From Bacillota bacterium (GTDB taxonomy: Bacteria > Bacillota > Dethiobacteria > Dethiobacterales > Dethiobacteraceae), in contig DUUE01000257.1 of the NCBI GenBank assembly GCA_012841735.1, positions 1-10,585 on the forward strand: a DNA stretch of 10,585 nt, in the 5' to 3' direction. The notes below the pieces were generated by a model. That model saw only the letters and a program-made list of their open reading frames with translations, was not told the origin of the DNA and did not search any database. The translations under genes and the position numbers were made by a program. Below are positions 1 to 4,959 of this stretch, in pieces. Numbering within the stretch: position 1 is the stretch's first letter; each line of letters opens with the position of its first letter.

Positions 1-299
1 AAGCGCAATCCTTTTTGCGGGTGGACCATATCTGCCAGTTTGGCCATCTCCTTATTTTTCAGCAATTCCATGGTCTTTAAGGCTGTGATCAACAGGTTTG
101 AGGAGTCTTCGGTTTGATTGCTTAATTGCGCTTTCAGTGCCTGATTCTCTTCTTCCAGGTCTTTAATCCGGGCATTTAAAGTTTCTATCTGGGCAGTTAA
201 ATTTTCTGTGGGGTCGGAGTTTTGTGACGACGTACAGGCGGTGAGAGAAAGAACGGCAAGGATGACAAGGCTGATAACAATTACAATTTTGTTTTTCAT
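1..299 (-). CDS. Coiled-coil lipoprotein, N-terminal part (runs off left edge)
   Basis: Reading the minus strand from ATG at 297-299 gives 99 codons open to the window edge, so the C-terminus is missing. Residues 1-22 are a lipoprotein signal peptide: basic MKNK, a hydrophobic stretch, and the lipobox LTAC with the acylated Cys at 22. A short polar linker follows, then a leucine/isoleucine heptad stretch at about 34-59 (L34, I38, L41, I45, L48, L55, L59) predicting a coiled coil. The last visible residues, around VHPQKGLR, recall a VHPxKGxRF motif I remember from uncharacterised Firmicutes lipoproteins; that link is from memory. A ribosome binding site GGAGG lies 7 bases before the ATG and a promoter lies further upstream. 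It should be exported and anchored on the outer face of the membrane. Function unknown. Confidence 0.85.
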   Translation of the reverse strand, partial: MKNKIVIVISLVILAVLSLTACTSSQNSDPTENLTAQIETLNARIKDLEEENQALKAQLSNQTEDSSNLLITALKTMELLKNKEMAKLADMVHPQKGLR

Positions 300-377
300 A
301 AATATCCCTCCAGAATTTATACAGTGCAGGGACTGCTTTAGCAAGACCGGTATCGTTACTTACGGTTATTAACTTGC

Positions 378-406
378 ATACTACTATAATACCCGAATTT
401 TTGCAA
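378..406 (-). promoter_or_regulatory. SigA-type promoter of the lipoprotein gene
   Basis: On the minus strand a -35 box TTGCAA (401-406) is followed by a 17-base spacer and a -10 box TAGTAT (378-383). Spacing is ideal and the boxes match consensus moderately. Transcription would start near 370, giving a leader of about 70 bases before the ATG at 299. Confidence 0.6.
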
Positions 407-451
407 TTAATATTTTCTGTCACTGCCCAAAGCTGCAGCGAGTTTTGAACC

Positions 452-487
452 GGCCCGGCCGGGCCAAAGGCCGGCATGAAGGTTTTT
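452..487 (+). repeat. GC-rich palindrome and hairpin followed by a T-run
   Basis: This lies in the 272-base gap (300-571) between the divergent lipoprotein and six-cysteine genes. GGCCCGGCCGGGCC at 452-465 is a perfect 14-base palindrome. An overlapping alternative hairpin pairs CCGGCC (455-460) with GGCCGG (469-474), and TTTTTT follows at 482-487. On the plus strand it resembles a terminator or attenuator, but no plus-strand gene lies upstream of it. It could act in the leader of the six-cysteine gene if transcription starts before 450. The rest of the gap holds only the minus-strand promoter and two copies of the short word TTTTCCGG. Confidence 0.4.
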
Positions 488-571
488 TCCGGTAATGCCT
501 TTGCTTCCCTCCGGCAGAGGCTTTTCCGGCATAAGTGGTGAATATACCGAGCGGAAAGGGAGGTAGTGTAA

Positions 572-721
572 ATGGTTGATTGTGCAGGTTGTCTGGACTA
601 TCCGTGTTACCGCGGGGAAAAATGCGCCCGCGGGCAAGAGCTGAAAGCATATGGAGAACTATCCCAAAAGGTTTATACCTGTTACTACCCTGATTGTCAA
701 AGACCGGGTAACAGGCCATAA
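572..721 (+). CDS. Six-cysteine mini-protein, 49 aa
   Basis: ATG at 572 opens a 49-codon frame ending in TAA at 719-721. GGGAGG about 8 bases upstream is a convincing ribosome binding site, and a strong terminator follows at 779-810, so the unit looks like a complete small gene. The protein has six cysteines, at 4, 7, 12, 18, 37 and 42, spaced C-x2-C-x4-C-x5-C-x18-C-x4-C, in a hydrophilic chain with several Tyr and Arg and no signal peptide or membrane segment. Such a pattern suggests a cytoplasmic metal site (zinc or Fe-S). The N-terminal CxxC-x4-C-x2-G arrangement faintly recalls small predicted metal-binding proteins such as DUF1847, but this is a memory-based guess. No clear promoter was found. 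The longer frames read on the opposite strand here have no ribosome binding site or recognisable domain. Confidence 0.7.
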   Translation: MVDCAGCLDYPCYRGEKCARGQELKAYGELSQKVYTCYYPDCQRPGNRP

Positions 722-778
722 TCCCGCTGTTGTCCTCTACAGCAATTATTACAAAAAAAGTTACTGCGCTAATACAAG

Positions 779-810
779 GCCGGGGCGACCGCCCCGGCTC
801 AAAATTTTTT
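779..810 (+). terminator. Rho-independent terminator after the six-cysteine gene
   Basis: GCCGGGGC (779-786) pairs perfectly with GCCCCGGC (791-798) around the loop GACC. The stem is followed by TCAAAA and six Ts at 805-810. The T-run is on the plus-strand side, so it mainly serves the six-cysteine gene; the same stem may also stop metF transcripts arriving from the right, though the minus strand has no good T-run. Confidence 0.75.
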
Positions 811-1678
811 ACTCAGGCTGAGGCTTGCGCCCCGCCGCCATCAGGATATCCGCCACATCCTTCCATTTATTCAGCGTGTAAATATGGATGCCGTCAATGC
901 CGGTATTGATAAAGCGAAAAATCTGTTTTACCGTGTATTCCTTGCCGGCTTTTTTAAAATCGTCCGGATTATCCCCGTAGCGGGCAATAATTTCCGCCAA
1001 CTCCCGGGGAACGGCACTGCCGTTGCTGACAGCCATGCGGATGGTGGACTCCTTAACCAGGACAGGCATGATGCCCACGTCTACGGGGAGATATACGCCC
1101 GCCCTGCGAATTTTCTCCAGCCACCAGGCAAAATGGTCCACGTCGTGGCAGAGCTGGGTCATGATAAAATCTGCCCCCGCATCCTGCTTTTCCCGCAGGT
1201 GGGTAATATCGGACTCAAAGGAATCAGCCTGGAAATGTTTTTCCGGGTTGCCGGCGACGGCGATGGTAAACTGCGGGTAATTACTGCGGATAAATGCCAC
1301 CAGTTCACTGGCATAGTCGAAATCGCCGCGTGTTTCCTCCCACCCTTTGGGAAAATCGCCGCGCAATGCAAGGATATGGTCTACGCCTATGTCCAGATAG
1401 CCTTCCAGTTCCGCTCTGATTTTGGCTTTTGTATTTCCGATGCAGGTGTAATGGGTGACAGGAATGGTTTTCCCACTGTCTTTCAGCGCTTTACAGATTT
1501 CCACATTCCGCCCCGCATTGGTACCGCCGGCACCGTACGTACAGCTGATAAAATCAGGTTTAAACTGGTACAGGTGTTCCAGTGTCTCCAAAAGCGGTTC
1601 CATGGGCTGTTCTGCTTTGGGAGGGAAAACTTCAAAAGAAAAACTCATGCGCTCTTCCATGATGTCCGGGACTTTCAT
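809..1678 (-). CDS. metF: 5,10-methylenetetrahydrofolate reductase
   Basis: A 289-residue MetF, close to the usual length of 290-300. It is a flavin-dependent (beta/alpha)8-barrel enzyme that interconverts 5,10-methylene-THF and 5-methyl-THF, feeding methionine synthesis and, in acetogens, the methyl branch of the Wood-Ljungdahl pathway. Visible signatures are SFEVFPPK with Glu16 (E. coli Glu28, the catalytic acid), SCTYGAGG at 45-52, ILALRGD ending at Asp108 (E. coli Asp120, near the flavin), AGNPEKH, ADFIMTQLCHD, GIMPV and, near the C-terminus, IHIYTLN. The start chosen is ATG at 1676-1678, preceded by AGGTGA and matching the family's usual MKVPxxxxE-type beginning. The frame continues upstream to a GTG at 1765 that would add 29 unrelated residues, also with a possible AGGA site. 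No metV or corrinoid gene is adjacent, so it stands alone here. Confidence 0.93.
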   Translation of the reverse strand: MKVPDIMEERMSFSFEVFPPKAEQPMEPLLETLEHLYQFKPDFISCTYGAGGTNAGRNVEICKALKDSGKTIPVTHYTCIGNTKAKIRAELEGYLDIGVDHILALRGDFPKGWEETRGDFDYASELVAFIRSNYPQFTIAVAGNPEKHFQADSFESDITHLREKQDAGADFIMTQLCHDVDHFAWWLEKIRRAGVYLPVDVGIMPVLVKESTIRMAVSNGSAVPRELAEIIARYGDNPDDFKKAGKEYTVKQIFRFINTGIDGIHIYTLNKWKDVADILMAAGRKPQPE

Positions 1679-1827
1679 CTTTTTCACCTGCCCTGTCTTT
1701 GTAAAAACTTTTGTTTCTAGTATTGGTTGAAACCTTTGTTCTATACATTCGCCCATGTCCATCACTTTCCTGCCATGGTAATTTTTTCACCCGGCCATGA
1801 ATATGCTGTAAAGCGTCAGATTTTCGC

Positions 1828-1867
1828 TTCCCCCGGCGGGTATGCGGGAAAAGTAACTTTGGGGGAA
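1828..1867 (+). repeat. Inverted repeat in the leader of the acetyltransferase gene
   Basis: TTCCCCC (1828-1834) can pair with GGGGGAA (1861-1867) across a 26-base loop, ending about 30 bases before the TTG start at 1897. The loop contains a smaller CCCG / CGGG pairing option. It matches no riboswitch I recognise and could be a leader hairpin or chance. The 1679-1896 gap also has to hold the divergent metF and acetyltransferase promoters, neither of which I can place with confidence. Confidence 0.25.
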
Positions 1868-1896
1868 AATGCAGGAAAATACCGAAAAAGGAAGAA

Positions 1897-3069
1897 TTGT
1901 ATCCAGAAATGCCGCCGCAACGGGGGGAGATGAAAAAGCATTTGCAAACAGCACCTGAGATCAGAGTGGTAGATAACAGAAAGGAAAAGAAAAGTTTTGT
2001 TGATCTGCCGTGGAAGCTTTACCGGAACGATCCCCACTGGGTACCGCCTTTACTGGCGGATATGTATAATACCCTGGACCCAAAGAAAAATGCCCTGCTT
2101 CGGCTCGGGCCCAATCGCTTTTTTGTTGCGTATCTGGACGGTGAGCCTGTGGGACGCCTCGGTGTGGGGATTGACCGGCGCTTAAATGCGGCCAAGAAGG
2201 AAGAGTTAAGTTACCTGACACTTTTTGAGAGTATTGATGATTATGCGGTGGCAAAGGCATTGTTTGACGCGGGAACTGCTTTTTTACGCGAGCAGGGAGC
2301 CGCCATCGTTACCGGACCCCAGTCCCCCAGCAACGGGGATGACTACAGGGGCCTGCTGCTTGCAGGCTATGATTCGCCGCCTGTTCTGCTCAATTCCTAT
2401 AACCCGCCCTACTATCATACCTTTTTCCAGCAGTACGGTTTTCGCAAGGATTTTGACCGCCACGCTTATTTTTATGATTTCCGTAACGGCCCGCCCGAAC
2501 GCCTGGCAGCGGGAGTCAGGCTGATTGAAAAACGTTATAACTACCGCGTCCGCCCCATCGATTTAAAAAATCTGGAAAAAGAAATACATGTCCTGAAATA
2601 TGTAACCGACCAGGCCATGCCCGACTGGCCTGATATGATTCCTCCCGACATTGATGAACTGGAGGCGGAAGCGGAAAAACTGAAACAACTGGCAATTCCC
2701 GACCTGGTTTTAATTGCGGAAACGGCAGACGGGGAACCTGTGGGCTTTGCCGTCACCCTGCCCGATTACAACGAACTTTTACCGAAATTAAAGGGGAAGC
2801 TTTTTCCTACAGGTTTTCTGAAATTCCTGTGGTACCGGCGGAAGATAAAAGGCGTACGCCTTTTTGCGCTGATGGTTACTCCGGCGCGGCAAAAAAAGGG
2901 AGTGGCCGCCTGTCTTTATTATTATTCCATGTTAAATGCCCTCCGTCTCGGTTTTACCCACGGTGAAGGTTCCACCATCCATGAATTCAACACCCGGATG
3001 AATCTCGATGCCCGAAAAGCGGGCGGGCAGCTGTATAAAATCTACCGTGTTTACCGCAAGGAATTATAA
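1897..3069 (+). CDS. GNAT-superfamily N-acetyltransferase, two-lobed
   Basis: About 390 residues, resembling a widespread bacterial family annotated as N-acetyltransferase of unknown substrate. After about 20 variable residues comes a conserved start resembling DLPWKLYRNDPHWVPPL. The first lobe (about 60-200) has FFVAYLDGEPVGRLG and a distinctive segment at 149-173, with GYDSPP then YNPPYY, followed by a GF and an aromatic-rich strand. The second lobe (about 210-385) has VLIAETADGEPVGFAV and a motif-A-like acetyl-CoA loop, VTPARQKKGVAA, at 327-338. Two GNAT-like lobes in one chain suggest an internal duplication. No signal or membrane segment is seen, so it is probably cytoplasmic. The start is uncertain: TTG 1897 has AAGGA four bases upstream; ATG 1909 is too far from it; ATG 1930 follows GGGGGGAG too closely. 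Acceptor substrate cannot be inferred. Confidence 0.82.
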   Translation: MYPEMPPQRGEMKKHLQTAPEIRVVDNRKEKKSFVDLPWKLYRNDPHWVPPLLADMYNTLDPKKNALLRLGPNRFFVAYLDGEPVGRLGVGIDRRLNAAKKEELSYLTLFESIDDYAVAKALFDAGTAFLREQGAAIVTGPQSPSNGDDYRGLLLAGYDSPPVLLNSYNPPYYHTFFQQYGFRKDFDRHAYFYDFRNGPPERLAAGVRLIEKRYNYRVRPIDLKNLEKEIHVLKYVTDQAMPDWPDMIPPDIDELEAEAEKLKQLAIPDLVLIAETADGEPVGFAVTLPDYNELLPKLKGKLFPTGFLKFLWYRRKIKGVRLFALMVTPARQKKGVAACLYYYSMLNALRLGFTHGEGSTIHEFNTRMNLDARKAGGQLYKIYRVYRKEL

Positions 3070-3081
3070 GGCAGCAGGCAT

Positions 3082-3120
3082 AAAGCACTCTGCACAGGCA
3101 GGGTGCTTTGCTGCACCTTT
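3082..3120 (+). terminator. Terminator after the acetyltransferase gene
   Basis: AAAGCACTCTGC (3082-3093) pairs with GCAGGGTGCTTT (3098-3109) around the loop ACAG; the only non-Watson-Crick position is a T-G pair. It begins 12 bases after the stop codon. The following T-rich tract is broken (ACCTTTCTTTTAT), so termination may be partial, but the stem is strong. Confidence 0.7.
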
Positions 3121-3151
3121 CTTTTATCTGGTCTGATCTCTTTTTTTTTGG

Positions 3152-3183
3152 TATACTTTTGACAGTGTTGACAAATTATTTGT
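3152..3183 (+). promoter_or_regulatory. Promoter/operator region of ald with 13-base palindrome
   Basis: Just before ald lie a good -10-like TATACT (3152-3157), two direct copies of TTGACA (3159-3164 and 3168-3173), and a perfect palindrome ACAAAT-T-ATTTGT (3171-3183). Neither TTGACA has a good -10 at 16-18 bases, and TATACT has a poor -35, so the exact promoter is unresolved. The palindrome is well placed for a repressor or activator site. Regulator unknown. Confidence 0.4.
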
Positions 3184-3205
3184 TGCTATGAGGAGACGGG
3201 AAAAA

Positions 3206-4330
3206 ATGATTATAGGTGTTGTCAGAGAATTAAAAGCACAAGAAAACCGCGTAGCCATGACCCCCGCAGGAGTAGATGCCCTGACTGCCTGCGGGCACCG
3301 TGTGCTGGTGGAAAAAGGCGCCGGATGCGGTGCAGGCTTTTCGGATGAAAGCTACAAGGCTGCCGGGGCGCAAATTGTGACAGAGGCAGCCGATGTGTGG
3401 GAAAAATGCGAACTTATGGTAAAAGTCAAGGAACCGCACGAATCGGAATATCAATATTTGAGGCCTGATCTGGTGTTTTTTGCCTACCTGCACCTGGCAG
3501 CCGATCCGGAGCTGACCAAAACTCTTTTGGCTTCCGGAGTAACTGCCATAGCTTATGAAACTGTCCAGCGTTCCGACCGCAGCCTTCCGCTGCTGACCCC
3601 CATGAGCGAAGTGGCCGGGCGCATGGCGATCCAGGAGGGAGCAATCTTCCTGGAAAAAACCCGGGGCGGCAAAGGGATCCTGCTGGAAGGCGTGCCGGGC
3701 GTAACACCGGGCTCGGTGGTAGTGGTCGGCGGCGGCACGGTAGGGATGGGAGCCATCAGAAGGGCCATGGGGCTTGGAGCCCGTGTGACAGTGGTTGACG
3801 TTAACGTGGACAGGCTGCGTTACCTGGAAGACATTTTCATGGGCAGGATTGAAACTCTTTATTCCAACCGCTACAACCTGTCCAAAGCAGCACGGCACGC
3901 AGACCTGATTGTGGGTGCAGTCCTTGTTCCCGGAGCAAAGGCGCCGAAAGTAATTACGGAAGATATGGTGAAAAAAATGCAGCCGGGAAGCGTGATTGTC
4001 GACGTGGCCATCGATCAGGGCGGTTGTGTGGAAACAATCAAGTATCCCACCACTCATGCTGATCCTGTTTTTATCAAACACGGCGTGATTCATTATGCCG
4101 TTCCCAACATTCCCGGGGCTGTCCCCCGCACCTCAACTCTTGCTCTTACCAATGCCACTTTGCCATACCTTCTGGAGCTGGCAAAGAAAGGCTGGAAGCA
4201 GGCGGTTATGGATGATGAGGCATTGGCAAAAGGGGTGAACATGGTGGGCGGCAAACTGACCAATGCCGCCGTTGCGGAAGCTCACGACCTGCCGTGCTAC
4301 CCGCTGGAAGAAGTCATCGCCTCTTTCTAG
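3206..4330 (+). CDS. ald: Alanine dehydrogenase
   Basis: A 374-residue protein of typical family length. It catalyses the reversible NAD-dependent deamination of L-alanine to pyruvate and ammonium in the cytoplasm, used for alanine catabolism and for redox balance in anaerobes. All key residues sit at the canonical positions: Arg15 and Lys75 (substrate carboxylate/carbonyl), His96 (acid/base), Asp270 (catalytic), the nucleotide loop VVGGGTVGMGA at about 173-183 and Asp198 for the NAD ribose. The start is ATG 3206, giving the usual MIIGVVxELKxxExRVA beginning, with AGGAG 10 bases upstream; the in-frame ATG at 3188 overlaps this ribosome binding site and would add six residues. It appears to be its own transcription unit, possibly reading on into the MOSC gene 89 bases downstream. 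Confidence 0.96.
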   Translation: MIIGVVRELKAQENRVAMTPAGVDALTACGHRVLVEKGAGCGAGFSDESYKAAGAQIVTEAADVWEKCELMVKVKEPHESEYQYLRPDLVFFAYLHLAADPELTKTLLASGVTAIAYETVQRSDRSLPLLTPMSEVAGRMAIQEGAIFLEKTRGGKGILLEGVPGVTPGSVVVVGGGTVGMGAIRRAMGLGARVTVVDVNVDRLRYLEDIFMGRIETLYSNRYNLSKAARHADLIVGAVLVPGAKAPKVITEDMVKKMQPGSVIVDVAIDQGGCVETIKYPTTHADPVFIKHGVIHYAVPNIPGAVPRTSTLALTNATLPYLLELAKKGWKQAVMDDEALAKGVNMVGGKLTNAAVAEAHDLPCYPLEEVIASF

Positions 4331-4361
4331 GCCGGTTTGCGAACGGTCGACTGATGTAATT

Positions 4362-4391
4362 GCCCGGTCATTTTTACACTAATGACCGGGC
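4362..4391 (+). repeat. Perfect 11-bp hairpin between ald and the MOSC gene
   Basis: GCCCGGTCATT (4362-4372) pairs without mismatch to AATGACCGGGC (4381-4391) around the loop TTTACACT. No T-run follows on either strand (TAACTGTT on plus), so it is not a standard intrinsic terminator. It may be a processing or partial-termination hairpin between the two genes, or a protein-binding site. Confidence 0.6.
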
Positions 4392-4419
4392 TAACTGTTA
4401 CAGCGAAAGGAGCGATCTG

Positions 4420-4857
4420 ATGCAGAACGGCAGAGTTTATGCCATTTCCATCAGCCCGCAGCGCGGGCAGCTGAAAAAAGAAATCCCCGCCGTACGTGTG
4501 ATTACAAATTACGGCCTTGAGCACGACGGGCATGCAGGCTATGGGGAACGGCAGGTTTCTTGCCTGGATGAAAAAAGCGTCCTGGAAACAAACCGCAAGT
4601 ACGGCCTTAACTGTGGACCGGGGGATTTTGCGGAAAATCTCCTGCTGGAAGGACTGGACTTTTCCCGCCTGCAGGTGGGCAGCAGGCTGACCATCGCCGG
4701 AAGTGTTGTCCTGGAGGTTACACAGCTCGGCAAAGAGGATCACCCCAGCATTGTAAGCCGCACATTCGGCGTCAGCCTGCTGCCGCATGAAGGACTTTTT
4801 TGCAGAGTAGTCAGCGGCGGTATTATCCGTAAAGGCGACCCGGTGGAGGCGGAATAG
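4420..4857 (+). CDS. MOSC-domain protein (stand-alone, lacks usual cysteines)
   Basis: A 145-residue single-domain protein that fits the MOSC family (the C-terminal domain of molybdenum cofactor sulfurase). Family-like segments are NYGLEHDGHAG (30-40), RQVSCLD (44-50), GPGDFAENLLLEGLDF (66-81), LQVGSRLTIAG, LEVTQLGKEDH (98-108) and LPHEGLF (121-127). MOSC domains are believed to bind the molybdenum cofactor and handle sulfur through a cysteine in a GKxCH-like motif. Here that place reads GKEDH, with Asp107, and the second usual cysteine a few residues on is also absent; Cys48, Cys65 and Cys128 lie elsewhere. Start ATG 4420 has AAAGGAG 8 bases upstream. No moa, mog or molybdoenzyme gene is near, so the role in cofactor metabolism is only a family inference. 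Confidence 0.85.
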   Translation: MQNGRVYAISISPQRGQLKKEIPAVRVITNYGLEHDGHAGYGERQVSCLDEKSVLETNRKYGLNCGPGDFAENLLLEGLDFSRLQVGSRLTIAGSVVLEVTQLGKEDHPSIVSRTFGVSLLPHEGLFCRVVSGGIIRKGDPVEAE

Positions 4858-4865
4858 CTATATTG

Positions 4866-4894
4866 TTGACAGGGGCGTTTGCTTCTGGTATATA
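4866..4894 (+). promoter_or_regulatory. SigA promoter of htpG
   Basis: TTGACA (4866-4871), a spacer of exactly 17 bases, and TATATA (4889-4894) form a near-consensus SigA promoter. Transcription should start at about 4901, inside the CIRCE operator, which would let a bound repressor block initiation. Confidence 0.85.
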
Positions 4895-4898
4895 AAAA

Positions 4899-4925
4899 TT
4901 GGCACTCCTTGTCTTAGAGTGCTAA
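4899..4925 (+). promoter_or_regulatory. CIRCE operator (HrcA binding site)
   Basis: The left arm TTGGCACTC (4899-4907), a 9-base gap and the right arm GAGTGCTAA (4917-4925) match the CIRCE consensus TTAGCACTC-N9-GAGTGCTAA at 17 of 18 arm positions; only the third base of the left arm differs. CIRCE is the operator of the heat-shock repressor HrcA. It begins 4 bases after the -10 box of the htpG promoter and ends 34 bases before the ATG. hrcA itself is not in the window. Confidence 0.93.
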
Positions 4926-4959
4926 TTTGCGTATTACCACAAACAGGGAGGATATGTCC

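Noticed and set aside
420..719. Minus-strand frames overlapping the six-cysteine gene
   Set aside because: No ribosome binding site or family resemblance; the plus-strand mini-gene has both translation and termination signals.
884..1720. 278-codon plus-strand frame opposite metF
   Set aside because: It lies fully antisense to a clear MetF, its translation shows no recognisable domain, and it has no convincing ribosome binding site. It is a codon-bias shadow.
1679..1765. 29-residue N-terminal extension of MetF from GTG 1765
   Set aside because: ATG 1678 has an AGGTGA site and gives the normal family N-terminus; the extension resembles nothing in MetF, though an AGGA near GTG/ATG 1762-1765 keeps it possible.
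1727..1933. 68-codon plus-strand frame between metF and the acetyltransferase gene
   Set aside because: It overlaps the 5' end region of metF and the start of the acetyltransferase frame, and shows no ribosome binding site or conserved pattern.
3230..4093. 287-codon minus-strand frame opposite ald
   Set aside because: Antisense to a protein with every alanine dehydrogenase catalytic residue in place; composition rich in His, Phe and Cys is typical of a shadow frame.
4927..4959. TTG start of htpG at 4927
   Set aside because: It lies directly after the CIRCE arm, has no ribosome binding site and adds residues not found in HtpG; ATG 4960 is correctly spaced from AGGGAGG.
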